A stretch of DNA of 64,000 bases from Lutibacter agarilyticus (GCF_900188235.1 NZ_FZNT01000001.1:607394-671393); one strand, 5' to 3'. Positions 35,919 to 44,983 are shown, counted from the first letter of the stretch. The notes: a model not told the origin generated them from the sequence alone. Translations and numbers: made by a program.

Positions 35919-36350
35919 ATGATGAAAAATTTAAAATTACTTATTATCGGGTTTGCGTTAATTGTTGGAGTTAACAGTTACAGTCAAACAATTTTTGGAA
36001 AATGGAAAACATTTGACGAAGAAACAGGAAATGAAAAATCAATTGTCGAAATTTACGAACAAAACGGAAAAGCGTATGGTAAAATTCTTCAATTATTAGA
36101 AAAAGGCAAAGAAAACAATCTTTGTGACAATTGTAGCGGCGCTAAAAAAGGCCAACCTATTAAAGGAATGGAAATTATCAACGGTTTAACAAAAGATGAT
36201 GATGAATGGAATGATGCTAAAATTTTAGATCCTAAAACAGGTAAAGAATACAAATGTTATATTGTTTTAGAAGAAGATAATAAACTGAAAGTTAGAGGTT
36301 ATTTAGGATTTTCATTAATTGGAAGAACACAATATTGGACTAGAATGTAA
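35919..36350 (+). CDS. DUF2147 domain-containing exported protein
   Basis: The 143-aa protein has a signal peptide (residues 1-23, ending VNSYSQ). The mature part matches the DUF2147 pattern: GKWKTFDEETGNEKSIVEIYE near the start, a CDNCSG cysteine pair (probably a disulfide), NGLTKDDDEWNDAKILDPKTGKEY, and LKVRGYLGFSLIGRTQYWTR at the end. Function is unknown; the family looks like a small lipocalin-like beta-barrel in the periplasm. It starts 2 bp after the kdsC-like gene and is last in the operon. A nested palindromic element follows. Confidence 0.9.
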   Translation: MMKNLKLLIIGFALIVGVNSYSQTIFGKWKTFDEETGNEKSIVEIYEQNGKAYGKILQLLEKGKENNLCDNCSGAKKGQPIKGMEIINGLTKDDDEWNDAKILDPKTGKEYKCYIVLEEDNKLKVRGYLGFSLIGRTQYWTRM

Positions 36351-36369
36351 GTTCTATTTAGCTTAAAGT

Positions 36370-36567
36370 AGAAGGCTGTCGATTTTTTTTAAAAAAAACG
36401 TCATTCTGAATATGTCACACAGAGCTTGTCGAAGTGTCTTTTCAGAATCTTACCATACTGATAACAAAATCATTATGAGAACCTGTATTTAGACTCCGCT
36501 CAATAATCGATTGCTGAGCGGAGTTTAAGCATAGGTTGATTAAATTTTGCTTTTTTAACAGCCTTTT
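36370..36567. repeat. Nested palindromic element (copy D) with extra inserted palindrome
   Basis: Arms AAGGCTGTC..TTTTTTTTAAAAAA (36372) and TTTTTTAACAGCCTTTTC (to 36567) enclose the same two modules as copy B in the same orientation. Module 1 runs from CGTCATTCTGAA (36399) to TTCAGAATCTT (36451) and carries the same GTCACACAGAGCTTGTCGA tip. In module 2 (GAGAACCTG..AGGTTGAT, 36477-36540) the loop holds another hairpin, ACTCCGCTCA...TGAGCGGAGT, the core also found between thrB and thrC. Confidence 0.8.
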
Positions 36568-36590
36568 CCATTAAATACATAAATGTTATG

Positions 36591-37493
36591 TTATTTAGCG
36601 CATCTAAAGCCCATATTAAATAGCGAAGTATCTATAGAGTTTTGACCTCTAAATGTAGTTGTGTAACCTTTTTCTAAGGCTTGATCATACATAAAAGAAC
36701 CACCTCTTGTAGTTCTTACACTTGAATTTACAGGTGCAGCATTCATATTTTCAGGATAAGGTTTGTAATAACTATCACACCATTGCCAAACATTTCCAGC
36801 CATATCATTTAAACCCATTTTAGTTTCACCAAAAGTTCCAACAGGTGAAGTCAATAAATACCCATCTAAAACTGTGTTATCATCTATGGTAGCTCCTTGC
36901 CATACATTAGCCATATACTTTCCGTTTACAATTAAATTATTACCCCAAGCATATGCATTTGTAGAATTTACACCATTTTTAGCCGCAAATTCCCATTCGA
37001 ACTCTGTAGGTAAACGCTTTCCAACCCACTTCGCATAGGCTTTTGCATCATTAAAGCTAACTTGTGTAACAGGATGATTATCCTTCGCTTTTTCTTGATC
37101 AGGCCCTAAAGGGAATTCCCAATTAGCGCCTTTTAACAACGTCCAATTGTTAGTTTCAAATAAAAACACTCCAGAATCACCAAATTTATCAGCTTCTGTA
37201 GTGTATGAAGTACTTTCTATAAATTTTCTAAATTCAGCAACAGTAACTAAGTTTTTATCTAAATAAAAAGAGTTAATTTGTTTGTTAAAAACAGGTTGTT
37301 CATTAGGCAACCCAGTAACTGAACCTATTTCAATGTTTCCTCCTTCAAAATAAACCATTGTACTGGTATCTACTTCAACAGGAAGTTTTTTTACTATTTT
37401 AGCTGCTTTTGTTTCTTCAACAACTTTTTTAGGAGTCTCTTTACAAGAAACTACTAACAAAGTAAAAACAATAAATATTGGGTATAATTTCAT
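36591..37493 (-). CDS. SUMF1/formylglycine-generating-enzyme-like lipoprotein
   Basis: The 300-aa protein has a lipoprotein signal with lipobox LVVSC (Cys17) and a C-terminal SUMF1/FGE domain (about 45-300): FEGGNIEIGSV, KQINSFYLDKNLVTVAEFRKF, HPVTQVSFNDAKAYAKWVGK, RLPTEFEWEFAAKNG, GLNDMAGNVWQWCDSYY, RTTRGGSFMYD and the end MGFRCAK. The same domain builds GldK/GldJ of gliding motility, but no other gld gene is nearby, and the FGE active-site cysteine pair is not evident, so enzymatic activity is doubtful. It follows pcm with a 3-bp gap, so the two probably share a transcript. Confidence 0.88.
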   Translation of the reverse strand: MKLYPIFIVFTLLVVSCKETPKKVVEETKAAKIVKKLPVEVDTSTMVYFEGGNIEIGSVTGLPNEQPVFNKQINSFYLDKNLVTVAEFRKFIESTSYTTEADKFGDSGVFLFETNNWTLLKGANWEFPLGPDQEKAKDNHPVTQVSFNDAKAYAKWVGKRLPTEFEWEFAAKNGVNSTNAYAWGNNLIVNGKYMANVWQGATIDDNTVLDGYLLTSPVGTFGETKMGLNDMAGNVWQWCDSYYKPYPENMNAAPVNSSVRTTRGGSFMYDQALEKGYTTTFRGQNSIDTSLFNMGFRCAK

Positions 37494-37496
37494 AAT

Positions 37497-38138
37497 TTAA
37501 TTTTTTTCTTTCAACATTGGCACAAATCTAAAATCGCCCAATTCATGTTTTTCAAAATCTTTTTCACTTTTCCTTATAAAAAGCGTCATTGTTTGCACAT
37601 CGTCACCAACAGGTATTACAAGCCTACCTCCTATTTTTAATTGAGCCAACAAAGGGTTTGGAACAAAAGGCGCACCGGCAGTTACTATAATTCCATCAAA
37701 AGGAGCTTCAGTTGGCAAACCTTTGTACCCATCTCCAAAAATTAATGCTTTAGGTTTGTAATTTAATTTCTGTAAAAACAATTTTGTTTTTCTAAATAAT
37801 TCTTGTTGACGTTCAATAGAGAATACTTTAGCACCCATTTCTATCAACACAGCTGTTTGATAACCAGAGCCAGTTCCAATTTCAAGTATTTTACTTCCTT
37901 TTTCAACTTTTAATAATTCACTTTGATAAGCAACTGTAAAAGGTTGAGAAATGGTTTGATCTGCAGCTATAGGAAATGCTTTGTCTTGGTAAGCAAAATC
38001 AGCAAAACTAGAATCTAAAAATAAATGTCGTGGAATACTAGCTATAGCTTCCAATACTTTTTTATCAGTAACTCCTTTAGCTATGATCGTTTTTACTAAT
38101 TGATTTCTAAGTCCTTGATGTTTGTGGGTATCTTTCAC
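37497..38138 (-). CDS. pcm: Protein-L-isoaspartate O-methyltransferase
   Basis: The 213-aa enzyme methylates isoaspartyl residues in aged proteins and starts their repair. Family motifs: VLEAIASIPRHLFL, DKAFPIAADQTISQPFTVAYQSELL near residues 50-75, the SAM-binding LEIGTGSGYQTAVL and FSIERQQELF, then GDGYKGLPTEAPFDGIIVTAGAP and GGRLVIPVGD. Length is standard. It is the first gene of a two-gene unit with the SUMF1-domain lipoprotein, 3 bp downstream. The divergent oxidoreductase gene begins 84 bp away. Confidence 0.95.
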   Translation of the reverse strand: MKDTHKHQGLRNQLVKTIIAKGVTDKKVLEAIASIPRHLFLDSSFADFAYQDKAFPIAADQTISQPFTVAYQSELLKVEKGSKILEIGTGSGYQTAVLIEMGAKVFSIERQQELFRKTKLFLQKLNYKPKALIFGDGYKGLPTEAPFDGIIVTAGAPFVPNPLLAQLKIGGRLVIPVGDDVQTMTLFIRKSEKDFEKHELGDFRFVPMLKEKN

Positions 38139-38190
38139 TAATAATTAAAATTTGAGGTGCTAAAAATAACAATAAATGCCTAAAGATTCT

Positions 38191-38198
38191 TATTTTTG
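38191..38198 (+). promoter_or_regulatory. -7 box TATTTTTG upstream of the oxidoreductase operon
   Basis: A TAnnTTTG match 23 nt before the start at 38222. No -33 TTTG at the usual spacing. Confidence 0.45.
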
Positions 38199-38221
38199 CT
38201 AACATAAAAAATAAAAGTATT

Positions 38222-39184
38222 ATGATGATTAAAGTTGGAGTTTTAGGTGCAGGCCACCTTGGTAAAATTCATTTAAAATTATTAAAGCAATCTGAAAAAT
38301 ATGAATTGGTTGGATTTTATGATCCTATTAAAGAAAATGCAGCAAAAGTTTCAGACGAATTTGGCTACAAAGCATTTGATACTATTGAAGCTTTAATTGA
38401 TGCTGTTGATGTTGTTGATATTGTTACACCTACCCTATCTCACTTTGATTGTGCTAAACAAGCAATTTCAAAAGGAAAACATATTTTTATTGAAAAACCA
38501 ATTACCAAAACAGTAGCAGAAGCTGAAACTTTAATTGAACTTTCAAACAAGCATAATGTAAAAGGGCAAGTTGGTCATGTAGAGCGTTTTAACCCAGCAT
38601 TTACGGCTGTAAAAGATGCTATTCAGCAGCCAATGTTTATTGAAACACACAGATTGGCGGAATTTAATCCAAGAGGAACTGACGTGCCTGTAGTTTTAGA
38701 TTTAATGATTCATGATATTGATGTTATTTTAAGTGTTGTAAAATCAAAAGTAAAAAATATACACTCTAGCGGTGTATCTGTAATTAGTGAAACTCCAGAT
38801 ATTGCTAATGCTCGAATTGAGTTTGAAAACGGTTGTGTTGCCAATTTAACTGCAAGTAGAATTTCATTGAAGAATATGCGTAAATCTCGTTTTTTCCAGA
38901 AAGATGCTTATATTGCAGTTGATTTTTTTGAAAAAGCAACCGAGGTTGTTAAAATGAAAGATGCACCTGAACAACCTGGCGATTTTGATATGGTTTTACA
39001 AAATGCTGAAGGAATTAAAAAACAAATCTATTTTGAAAATCCAACAGTTGAAGCCAACAATGCTATTTTAGATGAATTAGAAACATTTGCTGATGCTATA
39101 AATAATAATACAACTCCAATCGTTTCTTTAGAACAAGGAACTGATGCATTGAGAGTTGCACAACAAATAATTGATAATTTTTAA
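38222..39184 (+). CDS. Gfo/Idh/MocA-family NAD(P)-dependent oxidoreductase
   Basis: The 320-aa protein has an N-terminal Rossmann domain (GVLGAGHLGKIHL, residues about 5-17), the EKPITKTVAEA motif with the catalytic-site lysine, and a C-terminal alpha/beta domain including GHVERFNPAF and VLDLMIHDIDVIL. The family oxidises or reduces sugars and cyclitols; GHVERFNPAF with HDIDVI resembles the subgroup near UDP-GlcNAc 3-dehydrogenase or biliverdin reductase-like proteins. The substrate is not clear. It heads a three-gene operon with a fatty acid hydroxylase-like protein (12 bp later) and a 3-hydroxyacyl-CoA dehydrogenase. Confidence 0.9.
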   Translation: MMIKVGVLGAGHLGKIHLKLLKQSEKYELVGFYDPIKENAAKVSDEFGYKAFDTIEALIDAVDVVDIVTPTLSHFDCAKQAISKGKHIFIEKPITKTVAEAETLIELSNKHNVKGQVGHVERFNPAFTAVKDAIQQPMFIETHRLAEFNPRGTDVPVVLDLMIHDIDVILSVVKSKVKNIHSSGVSVISETPDIANARIEFENGCVANLTASRISLKNMRKSRFFQKDAYIAVDFFEKATEVVKMKDAPEQPGDFDMVLQNAEGIKKQIYFENPTVEANNAILDELETFADAINNNTTPIVSLEQGTDALRVAQQIIDNF

Positions 39185-39196
39185 GTTTTTTTAATC

Positions 39197-39832
39197 ATGA
39201 ATCCTAAAGTGACTACAGAACATAATAGAGGAAATGCTGAAATTTTTAAAAACCCTTTTTTAGAGCGTTTAACTAAAACATCGTTACGTTCTAATATTAT
39301 TGTGTACGGAGCTGTTGTACTACTTTTAATTTATAATGCATTGTACATAAAAAACATTCCTATGAATACTTTCATAGGTTTCTTTATTTTTGCATTATTC
39401 TTTTGGACTTTAGCAGAATATTTATTGCATCGCTTTTTATTTCATTGGATTAATGAAAATAAATTTGTGCAACGTTTTCATTTTGTAATGCATGGTTCAC
39501 ATCATTTATATCCTAGAGATACCGAACGCTTATTAATGCCTCCTGTACCTGGTATTTTAATGGCTTCAGTATTATTTGCTATATTTTATATAATTTTTAC
39601 AATTATAGGCTACCCTATTTATACGTGGGCTTTCTTTCCTGGTTTTTTCTTGGGCTATTTGTTGTATTCATTTTTACATAGAGCAACGCACGTGGTTAAA
39701 CCTCCTAAAAGATTTAAATATTTGTGGAAACATCATAGTTTACATCATTATAAGTACCCAAATAAAGCATTTGGTGTTTCAAATACCCTATGGGATCACG
39801 TTTTTGGAACAATGCCTCCAAAAGGAGATTAA
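39197..39832 (+). CDS. Fatty acid hydroxylase / sterol desaturase superfamily protein
   Basis: The 211-aa membrane protein has about four hydrophobic helices and the histidine clusters of the diiron membrane hydroxylases: HRFLFH (about 75-80), HFVMHGSHH (about 94-102), HRATH (about 158-162) and HHSLHHYK (about 176-183). The pattern resembles fatty acid 2-hydroxylases (Scs7-like, without the cytochrome b5 domain). In Bacteroidota such enzymes make 2-hydroxy fatty acids of sphingolipids or other lipids. It sits between an oxidoreductase and a 3-hydroxyacyl-CoA dehydrogenase, which fits lipid metabolism. Confidence 0.88.
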   Translation: MNPKVTTEHNRGNAEIFKNPFLERLTKTSLRSNIIVYGAVVLLLIYNALYIKNIPMNTFIGFFIFALFFWTLAEYLLHRFLFHWINENKFVQRFHFVMHGSHHLYPRDTERLLMPPVPGILMASVLFAIFYIIFTIIGYPIYTWAFFPGFFLGYLLYSFLHRATHVVKPPKRFKYLWKHHSLHHYKYPNKAFGVSNTLWDHVFGTMPPKGD

Positions 39833-39847
39833 TTTAATTTTATAACA

Positions 39848-40735
39848 ATGAAAAATATAGCTGTTATTGGTGCTGGTACTATGGGAAATGGTATTGCGCA
39901 TGTGTTTGCACAACATAATTTTAATGTTCATTTAATTGATGTTTCTGAAGAAGCGCTAGATAAGGGTTTAGCTACTATTGCTAAAAATTTAGACAGACTT
40001 GTTGTTAAAGAAAAAATTACGACAGCTATAAAATCACAAACATTAAATAATATTTCAACCTTTACTACTATTACTGAAGGTGTTAAAGGAATAGATTTAG
40101 TTGTTGAAGCTGCTACTGAAAATGAAGACTTAAAATTGAAAATTTTTAAGCAGCTTGATGAACAAGCTCCAAAATCGGCAATTTTAGCAACAAATACGTC
40201 CTCTATTTCTATTACAAAAATAGCAGCAGTTACAAACAGACCAGAAAAAATAATAGGAATGCACTTTATGAATCCTGTACCTATTATGAAATTGGTTGAA
40301 ATAATTAGAGGTTACACTACCTCTAATGAAGTTACACAAAGCATTATGAAGCTTTCAGAAGAATTAAATAAAGTACCTGTTGAAGTTAATGATTATCCTG
40401 GTTTTGTTGCTAATAGAATTTTAATGCCAATGCTTAATGAAGCTATAGAAACATTGTATAATGGTGTTGCAGGTGTTTATGAAATTGACACCGTAATGAA
40501 ATTAGGAATGGCACACCCAATGGGTCCCTTACAATTAGCTGATTTTATTGGACTAGATGTTTGTTTGTCTATTTTAAACGTAATGTATAACGGATTCAAA
40601 AACCCAAAATATGCTCCTTGCCCATTATTGGTAAATATGGTACAGGCTGGTAAGTTAGGTGTAAAATCAGGTGAAGGTTTTTATGATTACTCTGAAAATA
40701 GAAAAGCTGAAGTTATTTCAAAACAGTTTAGTTAA
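39848..40735 (+). CDS. 3-hydroxybutyryl-CoA / 3-hydroxyacyl-CoA dehydrogenase
   Basis: The 295-aa enzyme oxidises 3-hydroxyacyl-CoA with NAD(P). The Rossmann motif is IGAGTMGNGIAHVFA at residues 6-20, followed by VVEAATEN, ATNTSSISIT and the catalytic His in GMHFMNPVPIMKLVEI. The C-terminal helical domain has DYPGFVANRILMPMLNEAI and MAHPMGPLQLADFIGLD. It is a stand-alone dehydrogenase of the HbdA/PaaH type, not fused to a hydratase. It is third in the operon, 15 bp after the hydroxylase. A bidirectional terminator follows. Confidence 0.93.
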   Translation: MKNIAVIGAGTMGNGIAHVFAQHNFNVHLIDVSEEALDKGLATIAKNLDRLVVKEKITTAIKSQTLNNISTFTTITEGVKGIDLVVEAATENEDLKLKIFKQLDEQAPKSAILATNTSSISITKIAAVTNRPEKIIGMHFMNPVPIMKLVEIIRGYTTSNEVTQSIMKLSEELNKVPVEVNDYPGFVANRILMPMLNEAIETLYNGVAGVYEIDTVMKLGMAHPMGPLQLADFIGLDVCLSILNVMYNGFKNPKYAPCPLLVNMVQAGKLGVKSGEGFYDYSENRKAEVISKQFS

Positions 40736-40770
40736 AATTAAACGTTTGCTTAATTCAACAACAATAATAT

Positions 40771-40804
40771 AAAAAAGCCTTTTCACTATTGAAAAGGCTT
40801 TTTT
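40771..40804. terminator. Bidirectional terminator
   Basis: AAAAAAGCCTTTTCA (40771-40785) and TGAAAAGGCTTTTTT (40790-40804) form a 15-bp stem with a CTAT loop, between the dehydrogenase and the convergent coiled-coil gene. Confidence 0.9.
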
Positions 40805-40810
40805 ACGTTT

Positions 40811-41191
40811 CTATAAATATTTCAAGAAAAAATCCATCATATCTTCTTTCAAATCATAATGCATTTTAACAAAAATTTTCATTTCATCTTTTAAAAGCAC
40901 TTGTTTTTCGTGAAATTTAACTTCTGAATTATTGTTGTATTTTGCTTGTGCTATTTCCCTTTTTTTCATTCGAATCCTATGTCTCAAATGCCCCATAACT
41001 TCTCGTTCACGTATAATTTTATTTTGAAAAGATTCTAGCTGCCTCATTATATCGCTTCCCATATTTCGTATTGCAACGTGTTCCAATTTTTCTTCAAAAT
41101 AATCCATTTCACTCTCTTGAAACTTTAACTCTCTTTTCCATACTTCAAGATTGAAGTTTAAATCACTTAAATACAATAACTGACTCTCCAT
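40811..41191 (-). CDS. Coiled-coil hypothetical protein (126 aa)
   Basis: I do not recognise a family. The 126-aa protein has no signal peptide or membrane helix and is almost entirely charged helix with heptad-like spacing (for example LNFNLEVWKRELKFQESEMD, about 10-30, and HLRHRIRMKKREIAQAKYN, about 68-86). It probably forms a cytoplasmic coiled-coil dimer. The gene is monocistronic and shares the downstream terminator at 40771-40804 with the dehydrogenase operon. Confidence 0.65.
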   Translation of the reverse strand: MESQLLYLSDLNFNLEVWKRELKFQESEMDYFEEKLEHVAIRNMGSDIMRQLESFQNKIIREREVMGHLRHRIRMKKREIAQAKYNNNSEVKFHEKQVLLKDEMKIFVKMHYDLKEDMMDFFLKYL

Positions 41192-41305
41192 ATTTAGTTG
41201 GTTTTAAAATTATATACTTTAAATTTCTAATTTTTATTTGAAAATTTGGCTGATATAAATCATAAAAATAGATATTCCTAAAAAGATTAACGCTTAAAGA
41301 TAAAA

Positions 41306-41335
41306 AAAGCGTTTTAAAACAAATTAAAACGCTTT
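41306..41335 (-). terminator. Terminator of ABC cluster 2
   Basis: Stem AAAGCGTTTTAA (41306-41317) with TTAAAACGCTTT (41324-41335), with A-runs on the plus strand giving T-runs on the minus strand. It lies 23 bp downstream of the adaptor stop. Confidence 0.75.
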
Positions 41336-41357
41336 AAAAATTAGTAAAAATTAATCA

Positions 41358-42473
41358 CTAATTATCTCCTTCTTCTTTTTCTTCTTTCTTTGATGTTTTA
41401 TTCCAAATTTTAATTTCATCGTCCATAGTAACACCATCTAAAATCTCAACATTAATACCATCAGAAATACCTAATTCAACATCTCGTTTTTCAAATTCTT
41501 GATCTCCGGTTTTTACTTCAACATAAGGTGTTTCTGTTTTTTTATCAAATTGTAATAAAGCTTCTTTAATAGATAAAACACTATCTTTAGATTCCAATAC
41601 TATATCAGCATTTGCACTATAACCAGCACGAACGTAAAACTCATCATCTAAGGTTACGTCTCCTTTAATCTTAAACTGTACAGCTCCATTTTCCTCGGTT
41701 CCCTTAGGAGCGATAAAATTTAGTTTCGCAGGATACTTTTTCTTTTCAATAGCTCCAAGAGAAACTTCTAAAACCGTCCCGTTTTTAATTTTCCCAACTT
41801 CAGCTTCGTCAACTTTTCCTTCAAAAATCATTTTGGTCATATCGGCAATAGTTGCAATGGTTGTCCCTGCATTAAACGTATTACTTTCAATAACCTGTGT
41901 CCCTTTTCTAACAGGAATTTCTAAAATAGTCCCAGCAATTTCAGCTAAAACAAACGTATTTGCCGTTTTCCCCATTCCTGCTGCAGATCCCTTTTGAATA
42001 ATTTGTAAATTATTTTGCGCATTGCTTAACTCTTGCTTCGCACTTTCAAAATTTAATTCTGTAGTTTCAAATTCTTGTCTTGATATCACCCCTTTTTCAA
42101 ATAAGGTTTTATTTCTTTTGTATAAAGTTTCTGTATTTTCATAACGCAACTTCGCTGTTTTCACATTTCCAGAAGCACTGTTTAATGATTGAACATTAGG
42201 AACCACTCGAATGGTAGCAATTAAATCACCTACTTCAACCTTAGCGCCTTCTTCAACGTAAATTTTTTCAATAATCCCTGATACTTTAGGTTTTATTTCA
42301 GCTTCTTCTAAAGGTATCACTTTACCTGTAGCTACCGTTTTTTTTACAATATTGGTTTTAAAAGGCATTTCAGTTTCATACGCTATTGGGTTTTTGCTGT
42401 TTTTCATTCCAAACCAGACTAAAACTAATACCAACAAGACTGCTATTGTTCCAAAAATTAGTGTTTTTTTCAT
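41358..42473 (-). CDS. MacA-like periplasmic adaptor of ABC efflux cluster 2
   Basis: The 371-aa protein has an N-terminal membrane helix (about 3-20), lipoyl halves around the coiled-coil hairpin (IPLEEAEIKPKVSGIIEKI at about 55-73, then LAEIAGTILEIPVRKGTQV), and a beta-barrel with EGKVDEAEVGKIKNGTVLEV. It closely parallels the cluster 1 adaptor (27755-28855), including VKKTVATG and SIKEALLQFD. The C-terminus is lysine/glutamate-rich. It is the last gene of an ATPase-permease-permease-adaptor operon. No TolC gene is adjacent; the one at 26242 may serve. Confidence 0.92.
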   Translation of the reverse strand: MKKTLIFGTIAVLLVLVLVWFGMKNSKNPIAYETEMPFKTNIVKKTVATGKVIPLEEAEIKPKVSGIIEKIYVEEGAKVEVGDLIATIRVVPNVQSLNSASGNVKTAKLRYENTETLYKRNKTLFEKGVISRQEFETTELNFESAKQELSNAQNNLQIIQKGSAAGMGKTANTFVLAEIAGTILEIPVRKGTQVIESNTFNAGTTIATIADMTKMIFEGKVDEAEVGKIKNGTVLEVSLGAIEKKKYPAKLNFIAPKGTEENGAVQFKIKGDVTLDDEFYVRAGYSANADIVLESKDSVLSIKEALLQFDKKTETPYVEVKTGDQEFEKRDVELGISDGINVEILDGVTMDDEIKIWNKTSKKEEKEEGDN

Positions 42474-42501
42474 CAGTTAATTGTTTTCTTATTTAATGTT
42501 T

Positions 42502-43749
42502 TTATTCTTCTCTTAATGCTTCTATTGGACGTATGCTTATAGCCGTTTGCGCTGGTATCATACCTATTAATGTTCCTAATACAACTAGTGTTATTGCTGC
42601 AGTTATAACCACAGGAATATCAACTGTTGGATTTGTTAATGCTGCCTCTGGTCCTTTGCCAATTGTGTTATCAATAAGCATTAACACAAGCCCCCCAAAT
42701 ATAATTCCTAATGCTCCGGCTATACTTGTTAAGAATACAGATTCTAATACAATTTGACGTTTAATTTCCCAAGGTTTTGCTCCTAAAGCGCGTCGTATTC
42801 CTATTTCTTTGGTTCGTTCCTTTACTGTAATTAATAAAATATTACCAATAGCAAAAACACCGGCTATTAAGGTAGCGATACCTACAAACCACGTTAAAAA
42901 CTGCATTCCTGTTAAAAACCCTGTTACTTGAGCAATGCGTTCTCCTAAATTAAAACTTCCAAAGGCTCTTTCATCATTAGGGTGTACCTTATGAAGGTTT
43001 CTCAATAATAATTTAACATCAGCCTCAATTTGTGTAATATCATGCTCCATATCACCGGTTATCATCATCCAACCTATGCTATCACCTCTGTTATACACTT
43101 GTTGAAATGTTGTGAACGGAATATGAATATTTCCTTGAGGACCACCACCTCCAACTTGGCCTTCTTTATACATTCCAACAACATTGTAGTTGATATCATT
43201 TATTTTTATATAAGTACCAATAGGAAATTCTCCTTCATCAAATAATTGTTTGTAGATTTCTTCTTCTATAACACACACCTTTTTCTTTTCTTTGATATCA
43301 TTATCATTGATAAATCGACCGTAAACCAACTCTTTTTTCTGAACTTTATCTAATTCAGGATAATCACCAAATATTCCAAAAGTTCCAGATTTAAAGTTAT
43401 TAATTGCCATAGCTTGTGTTTGATGGCGTGGCACTACAAACTCTAACCCTTCAATTTCATTTTTAATATTTTCTAAGTCCGACATTTTTAATGTAAGTCC
43501 TTTCCCTTCTTGAAAACCTTTAAAAGGCTTACTTGTTTGTTGTGCCCAAACAAATACACTATTGGTAGCAAAATTTCCAAATAGTTTATTGAAATTATTC
43601 TCAACTCCTTTTGCCGCTCCTAATAAAACAACCAATAAAAAGATACCCCACATTACACCAATGATAGTAATACCGGTACGCATTTTATTTTTACGAATGC
43701 TACTGTAAATTTCTTGCCAGGTATCTTGATCAAATATAAATTTCAACAT
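42502..43749 (-). CDS. MacB-like ABC transporter permease (cluster 2, second)
   Basis: The 415-aa protein has the MacB/FtsX layout: N-terminal helix (about 23-45), periplasmic core (about 55-275), then three helices with VKERTKEIGIRRALGAKPWEI. There is no ATPase domain. It matches the cluster 1 permease at 28883-30142 (shared GVMWGIFLLVVLLGAAKGVENN against GVFWGIFILILLLAAGKGLENG, in pieces). It starts 2 bp after the other permease and 28 bp before the adaptor. Confidence 0.93.
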   Translation of the reverse strand: MLKFIFDQDTWQEIYSSIRKNKMRTGITIIGVMWGIFLLVVLLGAAKGVENNFNKLFGNFATNSVFVWAQQTSKPFKGFQEGKGLTLKMSDLENIKNEIEGLEFVVPRHQTQAMAINNFKSGTFGIFGDYPELDKVQKKELVYGRFINDNDIKEKKKVCVIEEEIYKQLFDEGEFPIGTYIKINDINYNVVGMYKEGQVGGGGPQGNIHIPFTTFQQVYNRGDSIGWMMITGDMEHDITQIEADVKLLLRNLHKVHPNDERAFGSFNLGERIAQVTGFLTGMQFLTWFVGIATLIAGVFAIGNILLITVKERTKEIGIRRALGAKPWEIKRQIVLESVFLTSIAGALGIIFGGLVLMLIDNTIGKGPEAALTNPTVDIPVVITAAITLVVLGTLIGMIPAQTAISIRPIEALREE

Positions 43750-43751
43750 AA

Positions 43752-44981
43752 CTATTCGTCGTTTAATGCTACAATTGGTTTAATACTCGCTGCTCTTTTT
43801 GCTGGAATATATCCTGCTATGGTTCCTGCAATAACCAAAACGATTGTTGCTCCAACAACTACATAGGTTTCAACACTTGGATTCAAAATAAAATATTTCT
43901 CTAAACTTTTCCCTAAGGCTTTTAATGTAAAAACGCCAATCATTAATCCAGAATAACCTGCTAAAGCAGTTACAAAAATAGATTCCATCATAATCATTCC
44001 TACAATAGATTTAGGCGTTGCTCCTAAAGCTTTACGAATCCCTAATTCTTTGGTTCGTTCTTTTACTATGTACACCATAATATTACTAATCCCAATAATA
44101 CCAGCGATTAAGGTTCCTATACCAATAAATAGTATAATTACATTTAGCACCATCATAAAAGATTGTACATTTTTAGTTCCTTCCGCATAATTTCGAACAC
44201 GAATTGCTCCTTGATCTCTTGGATCAACATTGTGTTTTTCTTTTAGCATTTTGGTTAATAAATTACTAAAAGCAATAGCTTGATCTACGTTTAAATCTGG
44301 ATTGAAAGTCATTCCAATATAATCCAATTCATCATTTGGTTTATACATTCCTTGAAATGTTGAAAACGGAGTGTATATAAAACGTTCATCATTATCTCCT
44401 CCTGGATCACTAAAAACACCCACTACTTTGTATGAAATACCTTCAATATTTAGATTTTTCCCAATAGCACTTAAGTTTCCAAACAAATCTTTTTCAACCA
44501 ATCTTCCAATAGCGACAACTTTTGATCTACGTTCAACATCTAAATAAGTTAAAAAACGCCCCTCTTCAACTACTGCAGATTCCAAAGGCTGATAATCAGG
44601 GTAAACAGCTCTCACCGTATACCTATTTTGTTCCCCCTTATAAATTACCTGCATACTTCGCTGAATATTCGGACTGAAATATTGAATTTTATCAGGAAAT
44701 TTTTCATTTATAAATTTAGAATCATCATTTCTAAATTGTATGCCTCTACCACTCTGTAAACCTTTATAAGGTTTTGTGGTTCTTCCTGAATTTATGTAAA
44801 TCGAATTTTGAGAATCTCCTGCAAATTGTTTTTCAAAAGTGTGTTTTAAACCATTTCCTACACCAAATAAAAGTGTAAATAATAGTATTGCAAAAGCAAT
44901 CGTAAAGCCAGACAGGGCTGTTCGTAGTTTATTCTTACTAATAGCTTGAAATATTTCTCTCCAGCGATCTAAATCGAACAT
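43752..44981 (-). CDS. MacB-like ABC transporter permease (cluster 2, first)
   Basis: The 409-aa protein begins MFDLDRWREIFQAISKNKLR, with one N-terminal helix, a MacB core and the FtsX region (VKERTKELGIRKALGATPKSI), ending with two helices. It pairs with the permease encoded 2 bp downstream, likely as a heterodimer over a dimer of the ATPase encoded 2 bp upstream. It is the paralogue of 30153-31400. Confidence 0.93.
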   Translation of the reverse strand: MFDLDRWREIFQAISKNKLRTALSGFTIAFAILLFTLLFGVGNGLKHTFEKQFAGDSQNSIYINSGRTTKPYKGLQSGRGIQFRNDDSKFINEKFPDKIQYFSPNIQRSMQVIYKGEQNRYTVRAVYPDYQPLESAVVEEGRFLTYLDVERRSKVVAIGRLVEKDLFGNLSAIGKNLNIEGISYKVVGVFSDPGGDNDERFIYTPFSTFQGMYKPNDELDYIGMTFNPDLNVDQAIAFSNLLTKMLKEKHNVDPRDQGAIRVRNYAEGTKNVQSFMMVLNVIILFIGIGTLIAGIIGISNIMVYIVKERTKELGIRKALGATPKSIVGMIMMESIFVTALAGYSGLMIGVFTLKALGKSLEKYFILNPSVETYVVVGATIVLVIAGTIAGYIPAKRAASIKPIVALNDE

Positions 44982-44983
44982 AA

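Noticed and set aside
36591..37493. SUMF1-domain lipoprotein as gliding protein GldK/GldJ
   Set aside because: The domain is shared, but no gldL/M/N or other gliding genes are adjacent and the length is shorter than GldK or GldJ.
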